Shown piece after piece: positions 27,961 to 64,000 of a stretch of 64,000 nt of DNA. The stretch covers positions 3,435,501 through 3,499,500 of the forward strand of contig NC_092613.1 of assembly GCF_047663525.1 (NCBI RefSeq). The letters run 5' to 3'. Each line of letters begins with the position of its first letter. Position 1 is the stretch's first letter. This DNA comes from Anas platyrhynchos. Its lineage: Eukaryota; Chordata; Aves; Anseriformes; Anatidae. Below the pieces are notes generated by a model, which was given only the letters and a program-made list of their open reading frames with translations, was not told the origin of the DNA and did no database searches. The position numbers and the translations under genes are program-made.

Positions 27961-28890
27961 GTGGGGGTGTACTGGGCGCACCGGTCAGCTGTACTGGACC
28001 CATGGGTGACATCCTCGTGTCCTTATGGGTGACATCTCTGTGCCCGTGGGTGACACCTCCACGCACATGGGTGACACCTGTGCCCTCAGGCGGCACCTCC
28101 ACGTCCCCATGTGTGATATCTGTGTCCCCTTATGGGTGACATCTCCGCACCCACAGGTGGCACCTCCACACCCTGTGGGTGACCCCCCCGTCATCAGTGT
28201 CCCCCCATGTGTGACACCTCCATGTCCTGCAGGTGACACCCCCAGATGACATCAGTGTCCCCCCACATGTGACTCCCCCCCCCATGAGTAACCCCCCCAT
28301 ATCAGTGTGCCCCCGGGTGCCAGCTCCATGTCCGGTAGGTGACACCCCCCAGATGACATCAGACTCCCCCACGGGTGACACCTTTGTGTCCTGTGGGTGA
28401 CACTCCCCCAGATGACAACAGTGTCCCCCCCATGGGTGCCAGCCCCATGTCCTGTAGGTGACACCCTCCCAGATGACATCAGTGTCCCCCAAGGGTGACA
28501 CCTCCACACCCCATGGGTGACCCCCTCCAATTGGTGTCCCCCATGGGTGTCCTGTAGGTGACCCCCCCATTAGTGTCCCCCACGGTGCCACCCCCCCGAT
28601 GACATCAGAGTCCCCCATGGGTGACAACTCCCCCCGGATGACATCAGCATTCCCCAAGGGTGGCTCACACCCCATGGGTGCCCCCCGCAATCAGTGCCCC
28701 CCATGGGCGTCCCGCAGCTCACCCCCCCATCAGCATCCCCCGGGGTGCCACCTCCGTGTCCTGTGGGTGCCACCCTCCCAGATGACATCAGTGCCCCCCA
28801 AGGGTGACACCTCCACACCCCATGGGTGTCCCCCCAGGGGTGCCAGCCCCACATCCTACCGGCGACCCCCCCGTCCCCATAGTGCTGTCC
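27960..28890. repeat. GGTGACACC and GATGACATCAGTGTCCCC minisatellite
   Basis: Units of about 20-25 bp containing atgggtgacacctcc alternate with ccccagatgacatcagtgtccccc. The repeated TGACATCA core is one base from the ATF/CRE palindrome. The array fills the space between the CPNE5 5' region and the PPIL1 3' end. Confidence 0.88.
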
Positions 28891-28940
28891 CCCCGCCACC
28901 AGCCCCGTGTCAGTGCCGCACTCCGGGGCCGTTCCACGCC

Positions 28941-28946
28941 TTTATT
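28941..28946 (-). terminator. PPIL1: PPIL1 polyadenylation signal
   Basis: TTTATT on the plus strand gives AATAAA on the minus strand, only 8 bp after the PPIL1 stop codon. The 3' UTR would be about 30 nt. Confidence 0.8.
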
Positions 28947-28953
28947 GCCCGCG

Positions 28954-30568
28954 TCACCCCGCGGGCACGGCGCGCAGCACCTTGACGTCGTCCAGGGGCC
29001 GGTCCTGGGCGCTCGTCTCCACCATGCCCACGCGGTTGAGGACGCCGATGCCCTGGCAGACGCGGCCGAAGATGGTGTGCTTGCCGTCCAGCCACTGCGC
29101 GGGCGCCAGCGTCAGGAAGAACTGGCTGCCGTTGGTGTCCGGCCCCGCATTGGCCATGGCCAGGATGCCGGCGCCTGCGGGACGCACCCCGAAAAGCGGG
29201 AAAAAAATATTATTATTTTTTTTTCCTATTTTTTTTTTTTTGGGGTGGGTTTGGTGAAAGCGGGGTTGGGGGAGCGCTCACCGGTGAATTTCAGCTCTGG
29301 GTGCAGCTCGTCCTCAAACTGCTTGCCGTAGATGGAGGCGCCGCCGCGGCCTGCGGGCATGGTGGTCAGAGCCCCCCCCCTCCAGGCACAGGGGTCCCGG
29401 TGTCCCCATCATGGGGCTGGGGGGGGTCTCAGTGTCCCCATCACGGGGCTGGAGGGAGGTCAGTGTCCCCTGATGTGGATGGGGGGGTCCCAGTGTCCCC
29501 ACCATGGGGCTGGGGGGGGATTTGTGTCCCAGTCATAGGTTTGGGGGGGGTCTTGGTGTCCCCATCATGGGGCCGGGGGGGGGCAGTGTCCCCTCATGGG
29601 GCTGGTGGGGGTCCCAGTATTCCCACCATGAGGTTGGGGGGTATCTCTGGTGTCCCACTGGGGAGCTGGAGGGGTCCCAGTGTCCCTGTCATGGGGCTGG
29701 GGGGCATCAGTGTCCCCTCGTGTCATAGGGCTGCGGGATCCCTCGTGTCCCCACCATGAGGCTGGGGGGGGGTCTCTGGTGTCCCACTGGGCTTGGGGAG
29801 GGTCCCCGTGTCCCCATCCCACAGCTGGGGGCTCCGGGTGTCCCTGTAACAGGGCCGGGGGCTGTCCCCAGCACGGCCCCGGGGTGGTCCCAGTGTCCCC
29901 GTCCCGCGGCTGGGGGGCTCCGGGCCGTGCTTACCGGTGCCGGTGGGGTCCCCGCCCTGCACCATGAAGTCCCTGATGACGCGGTGGAAGCGGGTGCCGT
30001 TGTAGTACCCCCGGCGGCACAGCTCGGCGAAGTTCTTGCAGGTGCGCGGTGCGTGGCGCCAGTACAGCTCCAGCACCAGGGTCCCCATCCTGCACCGGGA
30101 CCGGGACCGTCACCGACACCGGCACCGGAACCGGGACCAGCACCGGGACCGGCCCCGGGGGCTGAGCGGCCCCGGGGGACAACACGGGGAGCACCGGGGG
30201 GCACCGGGGAGGGCCCGGGCCCGGGACAGGCGGGGGGATGGCGGGACCGGGGCGGCACCGGGGAGGATCCGGTACCGGGGGGGGGGGGCGGGGAGGGCAC
30301 GCAAAGGGACCGAGAGGCCGCGGGGAGGGCCCGGGGGGGTCCCGGTACCGGGGGGGGGGAGCAGGGGGAGGCTCCGGAACCGGGGGGGGGGGGCGGGGAG
30401 CGGGGGGTGCCGGTACCGGGAGGGGGACGCGGGGGGGTCCCGGTACCGGAGGGTTCCCGGGGGAGGGGTCCCGGTGCCGGCGGTGCCCGCGGCGGGCGGC
30501 CCCGGCCCTTACGTGGTCTCCATGGTGACGGTGGGCGGCTGCCAGGAGTCGGGCGGCACGGCCGCCAT
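28954..30568 (-). CDS. PPIL1: Peptidyl-prolyl cis-trans isomerase-like 1 (spliceosomal cyclophilin)
   Basis: PPIL1 is a single-domain cyclophilin that catalyses proline isomerisation and sits in the activated spliceosome bound to SKIP/SNW1. Exons, 5' to 3': 30513-30568, 29935-30089, 29282-29350 and 28954-29174, total 166 aa, the same length as human. Visible motifs are the start [12 protein letters not shown], the catalytic strand [19 protein letters not shown] with the active-site arginine, [15 protein letters not shown], the [12 protein letters not shown] substrate loop and the [12 protein letters not shown] strand. All key cyclophilin residues are present. It shares a two-way promoter with PSRC1; CPNE5 lies downstream on the same strand, as on human chromosome 6. 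Confidence 0.97.
29375..29930. repeat. 30-60 bp minisatellite in PPIL1 intron 2
   Basis: Units like gtccccatcatggggctggggggggtctcagt recur about 15 times with drift between the second and third exons. The G-runs of 6-9 bases in each unit could form quadruplexes in the non-template strand. Confidence 0.88.
30090..30510. repeat. GGTACCGGGGG-rich repeats in PPIL1 intron 1
   Basis: Two related patterns fill the intron: short accgggaccggcaccgg units near 30100-30160, then longer units with cccggtaccgggggggg near 30265-30480. Splice sites at both ends are intact. Confidence 0.8.
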
Positions 30569-30868
30569 GCTGCCGCCGCCGGAAGCGGCCACCGGGAGCC
30601 GCCGCGCGCGCTTCCGGAGCCCCGCCCCCTCCCGGCCGGCGGCAGCCAATGGGCGGCGAGCGCGGCGCGGTGGGCGGGGCCGAGGCGCGCGGTGGGCGGG
30701 GCCAAGGCTCGCGGCGCGGAGGCGGGGCCAATCGGCGCGGCGCGGGCGGGCCGCCGCTATTGTGACGTCACAGGAGGGAGAATTCGAAGGCGCGGGCCCC
30801 GCCCCTCGCCCCGCCCCCTCGCTCCGGCCCCGCCCCGCGCCGGCACCGAGCGGGACCCGGGGGCGGCG
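30569..30868. promoter_or_regulatory. Two-way CpG-island promoter of PPIL1 (-) and PSRC1 (+)
   Basis: The start codon of PPIL1 and the probable first exon of PSRC1 face away from each other across 300 bp of CpG-dense DNA. CCAAT boxes lie at about 30646 and 30728, and several GGGCGGGGC boxes are present. A perfect palindromic CRE, TGACGTCA, lies at 30763-30770, and a TTCGAA hexamer resembling a cell-cycle CHR element lies at 30783-30788. A donor (ggcggcGGTGAGC) at about 30869 suggests a non-coding first exon of PSRC1 ending at 30868. Confidence 0.6.
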
Positions 30869-31240
30869 GTGAGCGGGAGGGGGGCGGGGGGGGACCGGGA
30901 CCCCCGGGACGGGGGCGGCGGGCGGGGGGCGGGACCCCGGGGGGGGGGTTGGGGCCGGGAGCCCCCGGGCCTTGGGGCCTCGGGGCTGGGACCCCCGGTA
31001 CCGGGACCCCCAGGGCTCGGGGGGGGCCGGGAGCCGAGCCCCGGGGGGGGGGGTCCCGGCCCCCCCCGGCCCCGGCCCCGCGCCGCCCGGTGCCGTCCCC
31101 GCGGCACAAAGCGCGATTGTGCCCGCTGCCGGCACAGCCCGGCCCGGAGGGAGCCGTGCCCGGACCGGGGGGGGGGCACGGGGGGGGGTACGGGGGGAAC
31201 CGGGGGGGGGGGGGCTCGGGGTCACCGCCGCTCCCCCCAG

Positions 31241-31289
31241 GTCGCCCATGGGCCGGGGCCCGGTGCCGCCCGCCGAGCGGAGGCGATGA
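31241..31289 (+). promoter_or_regulatory. PSRC1: Short upstream ORF overlapping the PSRC1 start codon
   Basis: After the acceptor ctccccccag (ending 31240), an ATG at 31248 opens a 13-codon frame, [13 protein letters not shown]. Its TGA (31287-31289) overlaps the main ATG (31286-31288) as ATGA. The upstream ATG has a moderate context (cccATGg). Such an overlap allows termination and re-initiation. Its presence in the mRNA depends on the inferred acceptor. Confidence 0.5.
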
Positions 31290-32986
31290 CGGAGGAGCGA
31301 GGCAGGGCAGCTGCCCCGGAGGGGGCCCGGCCCCACGGGGCTCCCCCCGACGGCTCCCCCCGCTGTCACCCCCCGGGTCCCCCCCGCGCCCCCCCGGACG
31401 TGCGGTTCATCACCGAGGAGAGGTTCGACTTCAGCGTCCTGTCCCCTGCCGACAGGTGAGGGGGGGACACGGGGACACGGGGCAGGGGAGACACGGGGAC
31501 ACGGGGGGGACATGGGGGACACGGGGGGGACACGGGGGGACACCACCCCACGGCCTTGGCCCCGGGGTTTTGGGGTACACAGGGGGACACGGGGGGACAC
31601 GGGGACGTGCCACAGCCTGGGGGTGCCGTGTCCTCCAGCCAAGGTGCTGGGGGGCACCAGGGACGTGGCACCCCACGGCCAGGGTCACCCGGTGGGGTGC
31701 CACCCCCCTGTGCCACCACGGGGCTCCGGGGCAGGGCTGACGCTGGCCTTCACCCCGCAGCCGGGAGGAGGATGAGGAGGATGAGGAGTCCCCGGGGGGC
31801 GTGCGCTGGAGCCCCCTGAGCGGGGCGCAGCTGGAGGAGATGGTGCGCGAGGCCACGCGGCTGGCGGCCCAGCTGCAGCACAGCCACCTGCCCCCCCTGG
31901 GCCCCGGCCCCAGCCCGCCGGGGGGGGGGGGCAGCCCCCGAAACCCCCGCCGCGAGACCTTCGTGGTGAAGGACAGCCCCGTGCGGGAGCTGCTGCCCAC
32001 CGTGCCCCCCGCCCGCGAGGTAGGTGACGGCGCTGCGGGGGGGGGACACCACGTGCGGGGTCATGAGGGGGCACGGGGTATGGGCTGCGCCCCCCCCGTC
32101 CCGCTCCCTGCCATCTCTTTGCTTCCAGGACACCCCTGGCTGTCACCCCCCGCCAGCACCCAAGGGACCCCCAGCTCGGGGCAGGGGAACCCTTGGCCGG
32201 GGGGGCCCTTCCCGGCTGTGCCCCCCGCGTGGGGCAGGGGCTGCGGCACGGGGCAGGTCCGAGCCCCTCCGGAAAGGGCCAGCAGGTAACGGGGTGACGG
32301 GTCTGGGGGGGGGACAGGGACAACTTGGGCATGGGCAGCTCCTTGGCACAGGGACACGGCCGTGGGGCGCCGCCCCGTGGGGACCCCCGTGCGGTGGGGT
32401 GTCACCTCATGGGGACACCCCCGCCATGGGGACACCCCTCCCTTAGGGTCACCCATCCTATGGGGACAGCATGGGGACAGGGAGCAGAGACCCCCTGGAC
32501 ACCAGCGCACCCCACGGGGCTGGGGGCTCAGTGGGGTCCCCCCCCCAACCCCCCCATCTCTCCCAGGCCAGCCAAAGGCGAGGGGTGGCGCTGCTGCCGC
32601 CCCCCCAACCCGTGCGCCCCGCGCCAGGGCCACCACCGCCGCCGTCCCCGTCCCCAGCAGCCGCCCCCCCCCACCCAGTGCCATCCCCAAGCCCCCCCCC
32701 GGCCGGGCTGGGACGTTGGGGACGGCACCAGGCGGGAGGGCCCCCCCGCGGGCCAGCGTGGTGGCACCGAGAGGTAAGGCTGGGAGCTGCCCCCGGGGAC
32801 ACGGGGACGGCCCCTCTGCGCCCCCGGTGATGCGGGGCCGCCCCGTGCCTCAGTTTCCCCACGCCTGCTCTCCCCCCAGGTGCAGGGGCGGCCCCTGGGG
32901 GGGCTGGTTCAGGGTGCAGAGCAGCCCCCCCCAGCAGCCGCCTGCGCCCCCCCCGGAAGACGACGGCCAGCAGCACCCTGCGGTGA
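31286..32986 (+). CDS. PSRC1: Proline/serine-rich coiled-coil protein 1 (DDA3), spindle microtubule regulator
   Basis: PSRC1/DDA3 binds microtubules and recruits the depolymerising kinesin KIF2A to the mitotic spindle; in mammals it responds to p53. Coding exons are 31286-31455, 31761-32019, 32129-32285, 32567-32773 and 32880-32986, giving 299 aa (human 363). The conserved N-terminal block [19 protein letters not shown] leads into an acidic stretch ([10 protein letters not shown]), then the helix [15 protein letters not shown], then [17 protein letters not shown], the clearest family signature. The C-terminal half is basic and rich in Pro, Ala and Arg, as expected for microtubule binding, and is less conserved and shorter than in mammals. 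It is tail-to-tail with CELSR2, as in human. Confidence 0.9.
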
Positions 32987-33079
32987 CAGGGGAAACTGAG
33001 GCACGGGGGGGCAGGGGGCAGCAGTGCCCCCCCGCACTCCCCCCAAAAGGAGGAGGCAGAGGCTCAGGTTGGATTTTGC

Positions 33080-33085
33080 TTTAAT
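33080..33085 (-). terminator. CELSR2: Candidate CELSR2 polyadenylation signal (ATTAAA)
   Basis: TTTAAT on the plus strand reads ATTAAA on the minus strand. No AATAAA is visible on that strand between the CELSR2 stop (33883) and here. If it is used, the CELSR2 3' UTR runs through the PSRC1 3' UTR in antisense. Confidence 0.4.
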
Positions 33086-33418
33086 TACAAAAGGTCGCAC
33101 CAGCAGTAGGAAACCCCCCCCGGCCCCTCCCACCCCACGCACCCAGGGGTCCCTCACCCCCCCCCAGCGTCCAGCACCCGGTGCCACCCCCACCCTGGTG
33201 ACACTGCCTGAGCCTCGTCCCTGGGGGGGGGGGTGGCCAGACACCTCCACCCCCGCCGACCTGCCCCCCCCGTGCCCCAGCACAGCCGAGGAGGGGGTGA
33301 CTGCACCCCCCGGCCATGTGCCCCCCCCACTCCCCTCCTGGGGGGGGTTGGCACGGTGAGGGGCCCCCGTATGTCCTTTTTTTTTTTCTTTTTTTTGTAT
33401 TTTTCATGTATTTTTTTA

Positions 33419-33424
33419 AATAAA
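33419..33424 (+). terminator. PSRC1: PSRC1 polyadenylation signal
   Basis: AATAAA lies 432 bp after the PSRC1 stop and just after a long T-rich run (33376-33417). Confidence 0.8.
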
Positions 33425-33882
33425 ACTCCATTGGGCATCAGTGCCGTGGACAATTCCTGGGGGTGCCCCATGGCACCGGGGGGGGCACCCCATGCCGGCA
33501 GAGCTGCCCCATGGCCCCCCGGGGTGTGTGGGGGGGCAAAGCCCTGCCTGGCATGGGGCAGGGACCAAAGTGCAATGGGGGGTGCGTCTCCATGCCCCCC
33601 CCCTCCCAGTGCCACCCCCCTGGTGTCCCTGGAGCAGGGGTGGTGCCCGCCGGGTCCCCGTTAGATGGAGGTCTCGTCGCTCCTGCCGGGGGGGGTGGGC
33701 ACGAGGGGGGGGGGGATAAAAACGAGACAGACAGATGCATGATCACGGGGGGGCCGGGAGCAGGGGTGCCCGCTGTGCCCGCAGCACCCCGGCGCTCGCC
33801 CCGACAGACAAGGGATGGAGAGGGTGGCGGGGGGTGGGGGGGTGCAGGAGCACCCCCGCTCCCCCCTTCCAGCCCCCACATG
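33425..33882 (-). other. CELSR2: CELSR2 3' untranslated region
   Basis: Non-coding DNA follows the stop at 33883. Open frames here are short and show no family match. The 3' end is not certain (see the ATTAAA candidate at 33080). Confidence 0.55.
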
Positions 33883-56096
<22,214 letters not shown>

Positions 56097-57480
56097 GGCG
56101 CGGTGCGGCCGCTGCCGCCGGTGCCCGCTGCGCCCCGCGCCCCGCGCCGCCGCCGCGCCCGCCGCCCGCGCGCACCCGCCGGGGCGGGGCCGCGCTCGGC
56201 ACGGGGCCGCGCCGCGCTTAAAGGAGCCGCCGCCACCCCCCAAAACGCCCCCCCCGCACCTCCCCGCACCCCGGCACCTGGCGCACGGGCACGGCTGGAG
56301 GGGGGCGCACACGCGGGGGGCGCGCACACGCCCGTGCAGACACGCGCACGCCCGCCCACGCGTGCACACGCGTGCACACGCGCACATATGCGCACCCACG
56401 CGCACAGGCATGCACACACATGCACGCGCCCACGCACACGCGCGCCCACGCACGCACATGGCACGGGCACGGGGGGCACACGTGCACACACGTAGGACAC
56501 GCGTGCCGTGCACGCGCGGCACAGGACACGCGTGTGCGCGCACACTCGGGGGATGCACACGCGTGAACCGCCCGCGTGCAGCACCCCCCGCACCCAGCTC
56601 CGGGCCCCCCGACACGGTGCCAGCCGCAGCTCCGGGGCCGGGCCGGAGGACACTGGGGGGCACTGGGACAAACTGGGGGGCTGTAGGGGGCATGGAGCGG
56701 AGCACCGCGATGGGTGGGGGGCTGCAGGCGGGGACACCCCCGTCCTGCTGCCCGCACGGGGCCGCGCCGCGGTGCCAGGCAGACGGCGCGGAGCCGGGCC
56801 CCGGGGCGCAGAACGGGTCGGACGGGTGCGGGGGGGCGGAGAGGGGAAAGGAACCGGCGCCGAAGCCGCCCCGGGACCCCCCCGGCCCCCGCCCAGGGCT
56901 CGCTGACTCAGCCGGGACCGCTCCCCGCCCTGCCCGGGGGCCCCCCCGGTGCCCTTCAAAGGCGCTGCCAGGCGGGGAAGCAGGGCGAGGGTGAGCAGAA
57001 CCGGCTGGTCGGGCTGCGGGGGGGCCGGCGCCGGGGCCCCCCCAGCTCCCGTGGGTGCAACCCCGGCTTTCCCACGCGCGGCACGCAGACGGCTGCCGTG
57101 GGAGGCACGGCCCAACCAACCAAGCCCCCCCCCCTCCAACTTTCCCACCCCCGGCTTTTGGGAAACTGAGGCACGCCGCCCCCGCCCCCACCGCTGCCCA
57201 CGGGGGTCCCGGGCAGCAGCTGGGCGAGCGGGGCCCCGGCCCCTCGTTGAATTACAAATGGGATCTGCCGAGCGCGGCCTTTGTCTGTGCCATTGTGTGG
57301 GGCCGGCGGCGGCCCCGCGCCCAGCTGCCGCTGCGGAGAAAGGACAGAGAAGGGGAGAGGGGACCGGAGTCCCCCCCCCAACGCTGCAGCGCTGCCCCAG
57401 CCCCCCAGCAACCACCCCTCGCTGTGCGTGGACCCCCAGAGGGGCACAGGCAGCCCAACAACACATCTCAGCAGCTTTGC
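56097..57480 (-). promoter_or_regulatory. CELSR2: CELSR2 5' region and CELSR2-SARS1 spacer
   Basis: The first 120 bp upstream of the CELSR2 start are CpG-dense and run into a CpG/CA alternating tract. No other gene is visible. An in-frame open stretch continues upstream of the start codon, but it passes through simple repeats and is not conserved protein. The SARS1 poly(A) signal marks the far end. Confidence 0.5.
56330..56570. repeat. Alternating CA/CG tract with Z-DNA potential
   Basis: For about 240 bp the sequence alternates purine and pyrimidine (for example cacgcgtgcacacgcgtgca and gcacacgcgcgcccacgcac). Such tracts favour left-handed Z-DNA under negative supercoiling. Confidence 0.85.
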
Positions 57481-57486
57481 TTTATT
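57481..57486 (-). terminator. SARS1: SARS1 polyadenylation signal
   Basis: TTTATT on the plus strand gives AATAAA on the minus strand, 284 bp after the SARS1 stop. Confidence 0.85.
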
Positions 57487-57769
57487 GGATTGAAGGAGAG
57501 GAAAGTTTCTGCCCCTGGGATGAGCCCGCAGGGCAGCGACCCAGGGGCGCATGGCCCCGCTTGGGGGGGGGGGGGACGGGGGGGCCGGAGCCCCGATACT
57601 GTCAGTTCTTCATCCCGGCGCTCCGGGCCGGGGGGGCCGGGCGGTGACCAGCAGCTCCCTGACGCAGACGGGGCCCCGAAGCAGAGGTGATGATGGATGG
57701 GCGCAGCCCGAGCCGGGGAAGAAGCCGAGATGATTCAGGAGGCCTCGCCGGCGGCCCTGGGGCCAGCAT

Positions 57770-63381
<5,612 letters not shown>

Positions 63382-63560
63382 GGCGGCGGCGGCGGCGGCG
63401 GCGGCCTCGGGGCGGCCTCGGAGCGGCGGCGGCGGCGGCAGCGGCTCCCCCGGTGCGCGTGCGCGGGGCGGGGCCGCGCGGAGACACCGCGAGGGGGCAC
63501 CGGGGGTGGGAGGGGCACCGGGGGGGGGGCGGGGCCGGGAGGGGCACCGGGGGGCGCTGG
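63382..63560 (-). promoter_or_regulatory. SARS1: SARS1 CpG-rich 5' UTR and promoter
   Basis: A (GGC)n run sits immediately upstream of the start codon, inside a CpG-dense stretch with GC boxes (ggggcgggg near 63469 and 63528). No TATA box is visible. Confidence 0.55.
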
Positions 63561-64000
63561 GGGTGCCCGCGGCCCCCCCTGAGCACCCCCTGGCACCCTG
63601 CGGTGTGTCCCGTGGCACCCCAGGGTGCTCCGTGGCTCCCCGCGGCACCCCCCCAATATCCCACGGGCACCTCCCGGCACCCCACAGGACCCTTGTGGGA
63701 CCCTCTGGTGTCTCCCATGGCACCCCCGGGTGCCCCATGACACCCCGCAGCACTGTATGGCACCCCAAGGAACCCGATGGCAACGCGCAGTGTTCCAGGG
63801 GCACCTTCCAGCACCCCACAGGACCCTCGTGGGACCCTAAGGTGGCTCCCATGGCACCCCAAGGTGCTCCATGGCATCCCTTGGCACCCTATAGCATCCC
63901 CACAGCACCCCATGGCACCATATGGCATCCCCATAGGACCCCATGTCACCCTATAGCATCCCCACGGCACCCCATGGCACCATATGGCATCCCCACGGCA
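63560..64000. repeat. GGCACCCCATGGCACC minisatellite upstream of SARS1, runs off the window
   Basis: Units such as ccccatggcaccatatggcat and ggcaccccacaggaccctcg recur about 15 times. The copies near 63890-64000 are almost identical to each other. The array continues past the right edge. Confidence 0.9.

Noticed and set aside
56097-57191. In-frame open extension upstream of the CELSR2 start that would add several hundred residues
   Set aside because: It runs through CA/CG simple repeats into the spacer, and the ATG at 56096 has both a good context and a signal peptide directly after it.

Overview
The window looks like a piece of a bird microchromosome. The genes are vertebrate, intron-rich and closely packed, but the introns are very short. 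The DNA is GC-rich, full of G/C homopolymer runs and minisatellites, and has almost no interspersed repeats. The species cannot be named from the sequence alone. All gene names below come from matching translated exons to proteins I remember; no database was searched.

Layout from left to right. PSMA5 (+) is entered inside an intron, so its first two coding exons lie off the left edge; it ends at 8535. After 2.7 kb comes SORT1 (+, 20 exons, 11240-16923). SORT1 is tail-to-tail with CPNE5 (-, 21 exons, 18516-26921), with the two sets of poly(A) signals only about 120 bp apart. Two kilobases of tandem repeats separate CPNE5 from PPIL1 (-, 4 exons, 28954-30568). PPIL1 is head-to-head with PSRC1 (+, 5 coding exons, 31286-32986) across a CpG-rich two-way promoter. 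PSRC1 is tail-to-tail with CELSR2 (-, 35 coding exons, 33883-56096). SARS1 (-, 11 exons, 57770-63381) follows and its promoter reaches the right edge. The summed exon lengths are whole codons in every gene: SORT1 787 aa, CPNE5 580 aa, PPIL1 166 aa, PSRC1 299 aa, CELSR2 2980 aa, SARS1 514 aa, and 209 aa of PSMA5.

Gene order: PSMA5-SORT1-PSRC1-CELSR2-SARS1 is the human 1p13.3 neighbourhood (the lipid-trait locus). CPNE5-PPIL1 is a human 6p21.2 pair. Here that pair sits between SORT1 and PSRC1, where mammals have MYBPHL, so the window holds two joins between ancestral segments.

The genes do not form one pathway. They serve proteasome structure, sorting-receptor traffic, calcium-dependent membrane binding, spliceosomal proline isomerisation, spindle microtubule dynamics, planar cell polarity adhesion and serine-tRNA charging. 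I found no undescribed gene system. The unusual content is in the non-coding DNA (minisatellites carrying ATTGG or GC-box motifs, a 0.7 kb polypyrimidine tract, a Z-DNA-prone tract) and in lineage-specific protein changes (the CELSR2 N-terminus and acidic tract, the short SORT1 propeptide).
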